DNA from: VXYL01 sp965203685
Lineage (GTDB): Bacteria > Pseudomonadota > Gammaproteobacteria > Pseudomonadales > Azotimanducaceae
Length of the DNA stretch: 64,000 bases
Assembly: GCA_965203685.1 (NCBI GenBank)
Contig: OZ241908.1
Span: 5,022,001 to 5,086,000, forward strand
Direction of reading: 5' to 3'
Under the pieces are notes generated by a model. That model made no database searches, was not told the DNA's origin, and saw nothing but the letters and a program-made list of their open reading frames with translations. The position numbers and the translations under genes were made by a program. Positions 33,706 to 42,288 of the stretch are shown piece by piece. Numbering within the stretch: the stretch's first letter is position 1; each line of letters opens with the position of its first letter.

Positions 33706-35106
33706 TCACCGCAGTTCATCCAAGACGCGCATCGTATCTCGCACGACGCGCCAGCGCGCGCGCAAGTCCCCGTAAGTCGCCGCGGCCGGTCCCGGCTCGA
33801 CGCGTTGCGCCGGTGGGACCATTGCCGCGGCCGCCTTCGCGTAGTCCGCATGCAGGCCAAGGGCCACGGCGAGGAAAATGGCTGCGCCTCGACCTTCGAC
33901 AGCGTCGTCCGAGGCTTCCAGGGCGTGGTCGAGGATGTCCGCCAGGATTTGCCGCCATGGGGGACTGGCCGCGCCGCCACCAGTCAGGCGTATGCGGTCT
34001 GGGGGACCGCACCAACTCGCCACTTGGTCGACGATGTCCGCCACCGCGAACCCAACGCCTTCGAAGAGCGCACGGACCATCACACCGCGGCCATGTCCAA
34101 GCCGCAAACCTGCGAAGGCAGCACGTGCATCGGGTCGTCTCTCCGGGGCCACTTGGCCGCCCAGGAAGGGCAGGAAGCTGACACCGTCCGCACCGGGTGG
34201 TACAGCCGCAGCCATCGACTCCGCCTCGAGGTAAGCCTCTGCCCTGTCCCGCGCACCCGTGGTCATGTCCAGCAGCCAATCGAGGGCGCGTCCGCCGAGG
34301 AGGGCGTTGCCACCGATCACGTGCCGATCCGGCGGCATCGCGTAGAAGCGTGTCGCGCCGGGTGGTGCACTCGTGCTGATCGTGCGGGTCACCGCGTGCG
34401 TTCCCAGGGTGATCGCGTAGTCCCGGTCTCCAATGGCACCGGCGCCGACGTTGGCGCATACCCCGTCGTGCGCGCCTACGGCGACCGGCGTACCGGCGGC
34501 GAGGCCGGTCTCACGCGCTGCCGCGGGGGTCAGGTGGCCAGCCACTTCCCAGGGCAGCGCCGGTCGCGGCAGCAACCCGGCAGGCAGATCCCAGTCGCGC
34601 ACCAGGGCCGCATCCCACGCTGGCGCATCCGGTCCCGACGACCAGTCCGTACAATGCGCGCTGGTCAACCGAAACAGCAGGAAGTCCTTACCGTACAAGG
34701 CGAGCCGGCAGCGCCGCGCGGAGTCGCTGGCGTTGTCACGCAGCCACAGGAACTTGGCGACCAGCGCCGCGCCGTAGTTCGATAGCGGCCGTCCCGTCTC
34801 AGTTCGCCAAGCCTGTAGCTTCGCCAACTGCGGGGCGTGACGATTGTCCGACCACGAGTCCGCCACCACGTCCCCAGCGCCGTCCACGAATACACCGACC
34901 CCGGCTCGGCCTGACAGGGATATCCCGAGTACGTCGGTGGCGTTCAGACGACGAATCGCATCGGCCGTGTATAGCCACCAGTCGTCCGCACGCTCCTCGC
35001 CACTCGCGTGCCGCTTGACGACCTGCTTCTGCAACCGGCCGGTGGTCGAAAACGACGAGACCTTGAGCCGCGTCGTGCCCAAGTCGATGCTGATCAAGGT
35101 CGGCAT
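33706..35106 (-). CDS. FGGY-family carbohydrate kinase
   Basis: 466 residues with the ASKHA kinase fold: phosphate-1 motif ISIDLGTTRLK (Asp8), catalytic-base region VGAHDGVCANVGAGA (Asp214), and adenosine motif RLTGGGAASPPWRQIL near residue 385. It resembles xylulokinase and gluconokinase, but the sugar cannot be assigned. It is the first gene of a minus-strand operon with the amidohydrolase and the SelA-like enzyme, so its product is probably the phosphorylated substrate for them. sfsA lies upstream with 6 bases between. Confidence 0.87.
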   Translation of the reverse strand: MPTLISIDLGTTRLKVSSFSTTGRLQKQVVKRHASGEERADDWWLYTADAIRRLNATDVLGISLSGRAGVGVFVDGAGDVVADSWSDNRHAPQLAKLQAWRTETGRPLSNYGAALVAKFLWLRDNASDSARRCRLALYGKDFLLFRLTSAHCTDWSSGPDAPAWDAALVRDWDLPAGLLPRPALPWEVAGHLTPAAARETGLAAGTPVAVGAHDGVCANVGAGAIGDRDYAITLGTHAVTRTISTSAPPGATRFYAMPPDRHVIGGNALLGGRALDWLLDMTTGARDRAEAYLEAESMAAAVPPGADGVSFLPFLGGQVAPERRPDARAAFAGLRLGHGRGVMVRALFEGVGFAVADIVDQVASWCGPPDRIRLTGGGAASPPWRQILADILDHALEASDDAVEGRGAAIFLAVALGLHADYAKAAAAMVPPAQRVEPGPAAATYGDLRARWRVVRDTMRVLDELR

Positions 35107-35112
35107 TGTCGG

Positions 35113-35859
35113 TCAGCCGAGGTTTACCGGCAGCATGTCCGCTGGAACGATGCCGCCGAGCGAGATGTCACACCGCAGCGCCAAGACGGTGACACCCGCG
35201 GCAGCGGCGCGGCGAAGGGCGTCGCCGTACGCCGGATCGATCTCGTCCGCCGGCCGCACGGCCCGAATCCCCGAGTGCAGGACGCAGAAGACCAGCGTCG
35301 TTGACAAGCCCTGCCCTGCCAGTTCGGCCAGCGCGTCGGCGTGGCGCGTCGCGCGCACGCTGACGGCGTCCGGGAACGCACCCGAGTCCGCAGCCTTCAG
35401 GGTGACCGTCTTCACCTCGATGTAGGTCTCGCCCGCCAGCAGGTCGAAGCGTCCGCGCTTCCCTTCCATCGATTCGGCGGGAATGGCGACTTCCCGGCGA
35501 ATCGGCAGCCCGGCGGGAAAGCCCGGCAGCAAGCCGCTTTCCAGGGCTTCCGCCACGAGGCCGTTGGCCCGCGCGGTGTTGACCGCGATCAGGTCTCCAT
35601 CGGCGTCGCGCACCAGTTCAAGGGTGTGCGCGTACTTGCGGCGCGGGTTCGCCGCCGTCGAGTACCAGACCGGGCTGCCCGGTTCCGCACAGCCAGTCAT
35701 TGCGCCGGTATTGGCGCAATGCATCGTCAACGCCCCTTGACAGGTCTGGACGTCGGCGAGAAAACGCTTGTAGCGCCGGATCAGCGTTCCATGACGCAGG
35801 CAGGGCTGGAATTCGACCGGTCCCTCCTCACGGTGCGGGCCGGGAGGCCCGCGTACCAC
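35113..35859 (-). CDS. sfsA: SfsA homologue (sugar fermentation stimulation protein)
   Basis: SfsA family: LIRRYKRFLADV, MHCANTGAMTGCAEPGSPVWYSTA, KYAHTLELV, YIEVKTVTL, FPDAVSVRATRHADAL and VLHSGIRAVRPADEIDP all align with the E. coli protein; the family has a nuclease-like fold and a poorly defined role. Homology begins at VEFQPCLRHGTLI, which would give exactly the E. coli length (234), but that first codon is GTC, preceded by GAGGAGGG at good distance. The nearest legal in-frame start is the GTG at 35859 (248 aa), used here; its extension runs through a hairpin repeat and has no ribosome site. The start is therefore unresolved. Confidence 0.88.
   Translation of the reverse strand: MVRGPPGPHREEGPVEFQPCLRHGTLIRRYKRFLADVQTCQGALTMHCANTGAMTGCAEPGSPVWYSTAANPRRKYAHTLELVRDADGDLIAVNTARANGLVAEALESGLLPGFPAGLPIRREVAIPAESMEGKRGRFDLLAGETYIEVKTVTLKAADSGAFPDAVSVRATRHADALAELAGQGLSTTLVFCVLHSGIRAVRPADEIDPAYGDALRRAAAAGVTVLALRCDISLGGIVPADMLPVNLG
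35835..35857 (+). repeat. Divergent hairpin-repeat copy with compensating stem changes
   Basis: GCGGGCC-GGGA-GGCCCGC then GTACC. The shape is the family's (7-bp stem, 4-base purine loop, same flank), but two stem pairs are changed on both sides relative to GCGGACG/CGTCCGC. It lies between the aminotransferase stop and the conserved part of sfsA. Confidence 0.6.
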
Positions 35860-35872
35860 ACGCGGTTCATGT

Positions 35873-37081
35873 CTAGCCGAGGGTCCGCAACGCGTCGCCG
35901 ATGCGTTCGATCCCCTTGGTGATTTCGCGTTCGTCGACCGTGTAGGCGAAGCGAACGTGTTCATTGGCGCGAAACACGCCGAAGTCCGTGCCCGGCGTGA
36001 CCGCCACGCCGAAGTCCTCGATCAGGCGCGCGCAGAGCGTCTCGCTGTCGATTCCCGTCGCACGAATGTCCGCGTAGGCGTAGAAGGCACCCGTCGGTCT
36101 CTGTGCGATAGGCAAGCCCAAGTGGGCAAGGCCGTTCAGAAGCACCTCGCGACGGCGCGCGAAGATCTGCCGACGCTCTTCGTGAACCACCATTGCCTCC
36201 GGCTGCAGCGCCGCCAGGGCCGCGTACTGCGCCACGCTCGGCGGGGCGATGTAAAGGTTCTGTGCGGCGCGCTCGATCGCATCCATCGCGGGGCGAGGCG
36301 CAACCAGCCAACCCAAACGCCAGCCGGTCATCCCGAAGTACTTGGAGAAGCTATTGACCACGAAGAAGCCGTCGTCGACGGTCAAGGCCGACTCGTAAAG
36401 CAGATCGTCGCTGTCCTTCACGTCGTAGACCAAGCCGTTATAGATTTCGTCGACGATCACGAACCCCCGGCCAGCAACGAAGTCGCGCATAGCCGCCAGG
36501 TCGGTGCGACGGAGGACGCTGCCCGTGGGATTCGCCGGACTGCCGAGCAGCACGCCGGCAGTCCGGGGCGTCCAAGCCTCCTCGAGCGCCGCGCGGTCAA
36601 GCTGGAACCGGGTCGAGGCAGAGACCGGCACCCGTCGGGCTAACCCACCGGCAGCCTGGATGAACACGTCATTGCACGGGTAGCCGGGGTCCGGCACCAG
36701 GACCTCGTCGTCGGGATCGATGAGCACTTGTGCGAGCAGGTTCAGCGCGCCGCTGGCACCAGTGGTGACCGCGACGCGGTCGGCCTCCACCCCGTAGCGT
36801 GCCGCGATGGCGCCCCGCAAGGCCGGCAAGCCGAGCGCCTGTGTGTAGCCGGTTCGCCCGGCTGACAGGGCCTCGATCCCGGCCGCGATTACCGTCGGTG
36901 CGGTAGGGAAGTCGGGCTCGCCCACCTCGAAATGCACGACGTCGCGACCGCCTCGTTCGAGTTCCCGCGCCCGCTCGAGAATCTGCACCACGCGGAACGG
37001 GGCGATCCCGCCGACCCGGCGGGCGAGTTTGGGACCCGGCCACGAAGCGCCGTTTTCGCTCGCCCCAGGCGTGCTTTTCAT
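35873..37081 (-). CDS. Class I/II PLP-dependent aminotransferase
   Basis: 402 residues, fold-type I aminotransferase. Seen: FEVGEPDFPT near the N-terminus, GYTQALGLPALRGAIA, the substrate/PLP segment GSPANPTGS, Asp in VIVDEIYNGLVY, and the Schiff-base lysine in VNSFSKYFGMTGWRLGWLV. It is of the aspartate/aromatic subgroup; the substrate is undefined. An ATG seven codons earlier (37102) is also possible, and neither has a strong ribosome site; the later one has GAGAA upstream. It is divergent from dksA and followed closely by sfsA. Confidence 0.87.
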   Translation of the reverse strand: MKSTPGASENGASWPGPKLARRVGGIAPFRVVQILERARELERGGRDVVHFEVGEPDFPTAPTVIAAGIEALSAGRTGYTQALGLPALRGAIAARYGVEADRVAVTTGASGALNLLAQVLIDPDDEVLVPDPGYPCNDVFIQAAGGLARRVPVSASTRFQLDRAALEEAWTPRTAGVLLGSPANPTGSVLRRTDLAAMRDFVAGRGFVIVDEIYNGLVYDVKDSDDLLYESALTVDDGFFVVNSFSKYFGMTGWRLGWLVAPRPAMDAIERAAQNLYIAPPSVAQYAALAALQPEAMVVHEERRQIFARRREVLLNGLAHLGLPIAQRPTGAFYAYADIRATGIDSETLCARLIEDFGVAVTPGTDFGVFRANEHVRFAYTVDEREITKGIERIGDALRTLG

Positions 37082-37272
37082 CGCGAGTTCTCGTATGGCC
37101 ATTTGCAGGCGGTTTTGGTAGGTTACGCGCCCCGCCGAACCCGGCTCTCTTGCTTTAGAAGCATAGGGCTTAAGCGCAGCGCTTGCGAGCGACCGCATTC
37201 TCCCGGTGCCTCGTATTAGGCGTGACTCAAGAACAACCATCCGGCATTCTCAACACAGAGGTTCAAAAGCAG

Positions 37273-37755
37273 ATGTCCGCAAACGCGAATTCCGGCCAGG
37301 CACCGGGCCAAGCTCCCAATCGCACCGCCGCGCCCGCGGATTCGCAGTTTGTCAACTTCGTCCCCTATACGCCCGAGGAGGACGAGGAATACATGAGCGA
37401 CGGACAGGTCGAGCACTTCAAAGGGATGCTCGAGACTTGGCGCCGCGAGTTGATGGAGCAAGTCGACCGCACGGTCAACCATCTGCAGGACGAAGCGTCC
37501 AACTTCCCGGATCCGGTCGACCGCGCCACGCAGGAAGAGGAACTCGGGATCGAACTGCGCACCCGCGACCGCGAACGACGGCTGATCCGCAAGATCAGCG
37601 AGACGCTCTCGCGGATCGACCGCGACGACTACGGTTACTGTGACACGTGCGGCGTCGAGATCGGCCTGCGTCGCCTCGAGGCGCGTCCCACGGCGACGCA
37701 ATGCGTTGACTGCAAGGCGCTCGAGGAGTTGCGCGAACGGCAGCTTCGCGGCTAG
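37273..37755 (+). CDS. dksA: RNA polymerase-binding transcription factor DksA
   Basis: 160 residues. The coiled-coil tip has the required acidic pair in DPVDRA (Asp80, Asp83, Ala85), and the C-terminal zinc finger has all four cysteines (Cys123, Cys126, Cys144, Cys147). It works with ppGpp on RNA polymerase in the stringent response. The N-terminal 25 residues are a low-complexity Ala/Pro/Gln tail. The ATG at 37273 is preferred over upstream in-frame starts because homology and composition change there. Next to gluQ, as in Pseudomonas. Confidence 0.96.
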   Translation: MSANANSGQAPGQAPNRTAAPADSQFVNFVPYTPEEDEEYMSDGQVEHFKGMLETWRRELMEQVDRTVNHLQDEASNFPDPVDRATQEEELGIELRTRDRERRLIRKISETLSRIDRDDYGYCDTCGVEIGLRRLEARPTATQCVDCKALEELRERQLRG

Positions 37756-37819
37756 CCGAACCCCGGCGGGTTCCGGGTGGGCGGACCTTCGGGGTAGAAG
37801 CTCGGGCCTTGGGCTGATA

Positions 37820-37874
37820 GGAATGCGGACGAGGGACGTCCGCGCACCATGCGGACGGGGACGTCCACGCACGC
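37820..37874 (+). repeat. Two head-to-tail hairpin repeats (copies 4 and 5)
   Basis: The first reads GGAATGCGGACGAGGGACGT then CCGCGCACC (5-base loop). The second, starting at 37848, reads CATGCGGACGGGGACGTCC then ACGCACGC. They lie between dksA and gluQ, 64 bases after the dksA stop. This is the only tandem occurrence in the window. Confidence 0.78.
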
Positions 37875-37894
37875 CTCGCCGCCCAACTGTGAAG

Positions 37895-38776
37895 ATGGGA
37901 ACTACACCTCGCACACCACCCTACCGCGGTCGATTCGCGCCCACACCATCCGGGCCCCTGCATCTCGGCTCCCTTCTTACGGCGGCAGCTTCGTGGCTCG
38001 ACGCCCGGGCGCAAGGCGGACATTGGGCGGTGCGCATCGACGATCTCGACACCCCACGCGTGGTGCCAGACGCGGAGTCCCGGATCCTTGCGTCGCTCGA
38101 AGCACACGGCCTCACGTGGGACGGGCCCGTCGTTCGACAGAGCCAGCACATCGACCAGCACCGCGAGGCACTCGCCGCGTTGAGCAACCACTGCTACGCC
38201 TGCCGGTGCAGCCGCCGGGACCTGCGCGGCTCGACGCGCTACCCGGGGACATGCCGGCACTTGAGCTTGCCTCGGCAAGGCAATGCCGTACGAGTCCGTG
38301 TCTTGGAGACGCCCATCGCCTTCGAAGACCGCATCCAGGGCTCTTACGACGAGAAACTTGCGACGACCACGGGCGACTTCGTCGTGTGGCGGCGAGACGG
38401 CTTCGCATCCTACCAACTCGCCGTGGTGGTCGACGACGACGCGATGCACGTCAACGCGGTGGTCCGGGGGGCCGACCTTCTCGACAACACGCCGCGACAA
38501 CTCCACCTATTGCGCCTCCTGGACCGCCCCGCACCGAACTATGCACACGTCCCGGTCGTCGTCGAAGCGGGCGGCATCAAGCTCTCCAAGCACAACGCCG
38601 CCACCGCGATCGACGACCGCGCCGCCCGGCACAACGTCGCGACCGTTCTCGGGCTGTTGGGGTTCGACCCGCCTTGGGACCGCGTCGATGCGATGCTCGA
38701 CTGGGCGCGGCGGCGGTGGGACATCGCCGCAGTGCCCTCGCAGCCGACGATTTGTGGTTTCACCGCGCTGGCATGA
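37895..38776 (+). CDS. gluQ: Glutamyl-Q tRNA(Asp) synthetase
   Basis: 293 residues: the catalytic half of a glutamyl-tRNA synthetase without an anticodon-binding domain. It attaches glutamate to queuosine in tRNA-Asp. Class I motifs: FAPTPSGPLHLGSLL (HIGH box, residues 23-26) and KLSKH (KMSKS box, about 229-233). Zinc-site residues appear in CYACRCSRRDLRG and YPGTCRH. The ATG at 37895 places the family N-terminal YRGRFAPTPSG at residue 10. In the dksA-gluQ order. Confidence 0.94.
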   Translation: MGTTPRTPPYRGRFAPTPSGPLHLGSLLTAAASWLDARAQGGHWAVRIDDLDTPRVVPDAESRILASLEAHGLTWDGPVVRQSQHIDQHREALAALSNHCYACRCSRRDLRGSTRYPGTCRHLSLPRQGNAVRVRVLETPIAFEDRIQGSYDEKLATTTGDFVVWRRDGFASYQLAVVVDDDAMHVNAVVRGADLLDNTPRQLHLLRLLDRPAPNYAHVPVVVEAGGIKLSKHNAATAIDDRAARHNVATVLGLLGFDPPWDRVDAMLDWARRRWDIAAVPSQPTICGFTALA

Positions 38777-38806
38777 GCGATCTTGGATATACGTTAGACT
38801 GCAACG

Positions 38807-40192
38807 ATGACGCGCGTCCTCGTCCTGGAGCGTGACGCCGCCAAACGGCAGCAACTGCGCATCTTGCTCGAAGATAACGGTTTCGAAGTCTTCGAAGCCG
38901 GAGCCGCAGCCGGCGCACGCCAAGCCCACGGCAATCGCGTGCGGACGGTGTTGGCCGACACGCAGTTACTCGCCGAAGACGACCTCATTGCGCTCGCCCA
39001 ACCCGTGCCGGTGGTCCTGATCGCCGACGCGCCGAGCGTCAACCAGGCGGTGGAGTGCATGCGCAAGGGGGCCAGCGACTACCTGGCCTGGCCATGCGAA
39101 GCCGAACGACTCGTCGCGGCGGTCACGGCGGCTTCCTCCGGGTTCAGCAGCGGCGTCACCAGCGCCGACGACCTGTCCGCCTTCGTCGGTGGATCGCCGC
39201 CCGTGCGGGAGCTCAAGGAACACATCGCCGAGGCCGCCGGGGCCACTGGACCAGTATTCCTGCACGGCGAACCCGGAACGGGCAAGGAACTCGCCGCACG
39301 CGCCCTGCACCATGCGAGCGATCGGCGCTACGCACCGTTGATCACCCTCAACTGCGCGACAACGGACGAAGCCTCCATCGAGCCCGCCCTGTTCGGCTAC
39401 GACCTAGCGCCCGCCGCGGCGAACCGCAGAAGCAACGGACTGATCGGCGCGGCACAAGACGGGACGTTGCTCATCAAGGAAATCGATCTGATGCCGATCG
39501 CGGCGCAGACGCGCCTGGTGCGGCTTCTCGATCCGGGCGCTACGCCGAGGGACAGCGGGTCAGCACCACCGCCCGAGACCCCGGACGCGCCCGCCGTCGC
39601 GGACGCGCCCGCCGTCGCGGGCGTGGACGTTCGCATCGTGGCAACGTCACACCGGGACGTGCGACAACTCGCGGCCAACGGGCATTTCCTAGGCCACCTG
39701 CTCGATCAGCTTGGCCAGACCACGTTGCACGTTCCGCCACTGCGCGACCGCGGCGACGACGTTGTGCAAATCGCGCAGACCATCGTCGACCGGACCACCG
39801 CCAGGCTCAACAAGAACGGCATAGGGTTCTCGCCGGCTGCGCTTGTGGCCCTGCGCAACCATTCCTGGCCCGGCAACGTCCGGGAGTTGAAACATGCCGT
39901 CGAGCGCGCCGCAGGACTGTGCGATGCACCTGCCATCGATACGGACCTTTTGCCGTTCGACGCCATCGAAGACGGGGCCGCGGCCAGCCCCGCACGCCAA
40001 ACCACCGGCAGTCTGGAGGACTTCTTCGTACGCTTCGTGCTGGCCAACCAGGACCAGTACACGGAAACGGAACTGGCCAGCCAGCTCGGCATTAGCCGCA
40101 AGAGCCTGTGGGAACGGCGTCAGCGACTGAACATCCCACGCCGGCGGACCCGCAAACGGGGACCGAGGCGACCCGCGGCCGGATTGCGGTAA
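38807..40192 (+). CDS. Degenerate NtrC-family regulator (receiver - dead AAA+ - Fis HTH) at the CbrB position
   Basis: 461 residues. The receiver-like domain (1-115) keeps Asp51 but has Trp where the conserved Lys belongs (DYLAWP). The AAA+ domain (125-370) keeps Walker A GEPGTGKE (154-161) and the SWPGNVREL motif. However, GAFTGA is missing (APAAANRR instead), the Walker B Asp is Lys224 (LLIKEID), and the paired arginine fingers of the FREDLYYRL segment are replaced (FLGHLLDQL). The C-terminal Fis-type HTH (TETELASQLGISRKSLWERRQRL) is intact. Such a protein should bind DNA but not remodel sigma-54 polymerase. In Pseudomonas cbrAB sits exactly here, between gluQ and pcnB; no cbrA is present. 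Confidence 0.85.
   Translation: MTRVLVLERDAAKRQQLRILLEDNGFEVFEAGAAAGARQAHGNRVRTVLADTQLLAEDDLIALAQPVPVVLIADAPSVNQAVECMRKGASDYLAWPCEAERLVAAVTAASSGFSSGVTSADDLSAFVGGSPPVRELKEHIAEAAGATGPVFLHGEPGTGKELAARALHHASDRRYAPLITLNCATTDEASIEPALFGYDLAPAAANRRSNGLIGAAQDGTLLIKEIDLMPIAAQTRLVRLLDPGATPRDSGSAPPPETPDAPAVADAPAVAGVDVRIVATSHRDVRQLAANGHFLGHLLDQLGQTTLHVPPLRDRGDDVVQIAQTIVDRTTARLNKNGIGFSPAALVALRNHSWPGNVRELKHAVERAAGLCDAPAIDTDLLPFDAIEDGAAASPARQTTGSLEDFFVRFVLANQDQYTETELASQLGISRKSLWERRQRLNIPRRRTRKRGPRRPAAGLR
39583..39618 (+). repeat. Perfect 18-bp tandem duplication
   Basis: GGACGCGCCCGCCGTCGC occurs twice back to back inside the degenerate regulator gene, giving DAPAVADAPAVA in a proline/alanine-rich insertion of the AAA+ domain. 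The insertion has no counterpart in normal NtrC proteins. Confidence 0.8.
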
Positions 40193-40258
40193 CCATCACG
40201 GCTGCCGCGGATCGCGGGCCTTGCGCCCGGACTCACGACACGCAGGCTCGTTAACCGC

Positions 40259-40272
40259 TACAATCCGCCGCT
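40259..40272 (+). promoter_or_regulatory. Candidate pcnB promoter -10 region
   Basis: TACAATCCGCCGCT, identical to the element before hemL. ACGACA (4 of 6 to TTGACA) lies 18 bases upstream. The transcript would start about 40 bases before the proposed pcnB start. Confidence 0.4.
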
Positions 40273-40310
40273 GTCTAAGCACGCGTGCCCGCTTCAAGCG
40301 CCCAAGTTCC

Positions 40311-41591
40311 TTGCCAACGCGGATCGACGACTCCCGGCTTGACTCCACCCTGGTATCGCCTGCCGCGGTTGCCGTGATCGATGGCTTACGCGGTGCCGGC
40401 TTCGACGCCTACCTCGTTGGCGGTTGCGTGCGCGACCTGCTGCTTGGACGCACGCCGAAGGATTTCGACATCGCGAGCAATGCAACCCCCGAAGAGGTGC
40501 GCGCGGTGTTCCCCCGCGTGCGCATCGTCGGGCGCCGCTTCCGCATCGCGCACGTGCGCGTGCGTCGGGAGGTCATCGAGGTCTCCACCTTCCGCCGCGC
40601 CCACGACGATGGCCATCGCCCGGTCATGTCGAGCGAAGGCGTGATCCTGCGCGACAACGCCTACGGCGCCATCGACGAGGACGCCTTTCGTCGCGACTTT
40701 ACCGCCAACGCCCTCTACTACGATCCCATTGAGCATGTCCTGCTCGACTATTGCAACGGTCTACAGGACATCGAGCAACGCACGCTCCGCGCCATCGGCG
40801 ACCCTGAGCAACGGTTTCGCGAGGATCCGGTACGCATCCTGCGTGCCGTCCGCTTCTCCGCCAAGCTCGGCCTCAAGCTGCACGACGAAACAGAACGTGC
40901 CATCGCACCGACGCGGACGATGTTGGACGCCATTCCACCAGCCCGTCTATTCGACGAGTTCGGCAAGCTGTTTATGGGCGGTGCCGGCGAACAGACGTTC
41001 AAGCTACTGCAGCAACACGACCTGACGTCGCACTTGGTCCCCATCGGCCAACACGGAGTCGACCTCGCGCAACGGGCGCTCGCCAACACCGATCAGCGAA
41101 TTCACGAAGGCAAGCCGGTCACACCCGGATTCCTGCTCGCCGCCTTCCTCTGGTCCGAATTCGCCCGCCGCACGGAAGGGATCAAGCCGCGCAAGGCCAA
41201 CGAGGAGCAACTCGACAGCGCGGCCATGGCGGTCCTGGCCGAACAGCAGTCGACCTTGGCGATTCCGCGTCGGCACGGCTACTTCGTCCGCGAAGTCTGG
41301 CGACTGCAGCCCGCCTTGGCGCGGCGAACCGCCAAGAATGTCACGCGAGTGCTCGCCCACCGGCGGTTTCGTGCGGCCTACGACTTTTTGCTGCTGCGAT
41401 GCGCGGTGGACGAGGAGCTACGCGAGCTTGCGGATTGGTGGACCGAAGCCCAGACGCTCGACGCGGACGAACTCGCGCAACAGTTGCCGCGCGAGCGCCC
41501 TTCGCGACGACGGAGACGGCGCTATGCGCGGGGCAACCGCGGTGCAAGCAACCCCATGGCGACCGCCAACGGGGCCACCGCGGCGCCATAG
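40311..41591 (+). CDS. pcnB: Poly(A) polymerase I
   Basis: 426 residues. Adds 3' poly(A) tails that promote RNA decay. The nucleotidyltransferase motif is complete: YLVGGCVRDLLLGRTPKDFDIASNATPEEV with the DxD metal pair. RRDFTANALYYD and FREDPVRILRAVRFSAKLG follow as in the class II tRNA-NT/PAP family. A basic C-terminal tail (RRRRRRYARGNRG) is typical of PAP I rather than CCA-adding enzymes. No ATG fits; the TTG at 40311 lies closest to the start of homology and after the promoter-like element. E. coli pcnB is known to use a rare weak start (AUU), so a weak start here is not surprising. Followed after 6 bases by the deoxynucleoside kinase. Confidence 0.92.
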   Translation: MPTRIDDSRLDSTLVSPAAVAVIDGLRGAGFDAYLVGGCVRDLLLGRTPKDFDIASNATPEEVRAVFPRVRIVGRRFRIAHVRVRREVIEVSTFRRAHDDGHRPVMSSEGVILRDNAYGAIDEDAFRRDFTANALYYDPIEHVLLDYCNGLQDIEQRTLRAIGDPEQRFREDPVRILRAVRFSAKLGLKLHDETERAIAPTRTMLDAIPPARLFDEFGKLFMGGAGEQTFKLLQQHDLTSHLVPIGQHGVDLAQRALANTDQRIHEGKPVTPGFLLAAFLWSEFARRTEGIKPRKANEEQLDSAAMAVLAEQQSTLAIPRRHGYFVREVWRLQPALARRTAKNVTRVLAHRRFRAAYDFLLLRCAVDEELRELADWWTEAQTLDADELAQQLPRERPSRRRRRRYARGNRGASNPMATANGATAAP

Positions 41592-41597
41592 CGGACC

Positions 41598-42278
41598 GTG
41601 GCCTCCGAGCCAAGCGAGGCCGTCGGGGCCGGACCATTCACGCCGAAGTTCATTGCGGTCGAAGGCCCGATCGGCGTCGGCAAGACCACGCTAGCGCGCC
41701 GCCTGGCCGACACTTTCCGACGGCCCCTGCTCCTCGAGCCGGCCACCGAGAACCCCTTTCTCGATCGCTTCTACCGCGATGGGCGACGCTACGCGCTGCC
41801 AACCCAGCTCTTCTTCCTGTTGCATCGCGCCGACCAGATCGCCCGCCTGGCCGACGACGACCTGATCGGGCCGCTCCTAGTCGCCGACTTCATCATCGAG
41901 AAGGATCGCCTGTTCGCCGAGGTCACGCTGGACGCCAATGAACTGACGCTTTACGAACAGATCTACAGCACGCTCGACATCCGCCCGCCCCGCCCTGACC
42001 TCGTGATCTACCTGCAAGCACCCGTGTCCGTGTTGCTCGACAGGATCCGGCAACGCGGGATCGGCTATGAACAGCGGATCGATGCGGAGTATCTCGCGTC
42101 CCTCAGCGATGCTTACGCGGAGTTGTTCCACTTCTACGACGATGCGCCGTTGTTGATCGTCAATGCCGCCGAGATCGACTTCGCGAACAACGAACGTCAC
42201 TACGGCGCACTCGTGGCCCAAATCGAGGCGATGGACAGCGTCCGCCTGTACTTCAACCCGAATCCCACCTTGCTATGA
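41598..42278 (+). CDS. Deoxynucleoside kinase (dGK/dAK family)
   Basis: 226 residues of P-loop kinase: Walker A GPIGVGKTT near residue 25, the substrate segment ADFIIEKDRLFA matching the bacterial deoxyadenosine/deoxyguanosine kinase pattern, and an arginine-rich lid (LDRIRQRGIGYEQRID). It phosphorylates deoxynucleosides for salvage. GTG start 6 bases after the pcnB stop, so cotranscribed. It stands where folK is found in Pseudomonas; in some proteobacteria folK and this kinase occur together, but here folK is absent. Confidence 0.88.
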   Translation: MASEPSEAVGAGPFTPKFIAVEGPIGVGKTTLARRLADTFRRPLLLEPATENPFLDRFYRDGRRYALPTQLFFLLHRADQIARLADDDLIGPLLVADFIIEKDRLFAEVTLDANELTLYEQIYSTLDIRPPRPDLVIYLQAPVSVLLDRIRQRGIGYEQRIDAEYLASLSDAYAELFHFYDDAPLLIVNAAEIDFANNERHYGALVAQIEAMDSVRLYFNPNPTLL

Positions 42279-42288
42279 TCGACTCGCC

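Noticed and set aside
38807..40192. Ordinary sigma-54 activator CbrB
   Set aside because: The GAFTGA loop, Walker B aspartate and arginine fingers are all absent, so activator function is not supported.
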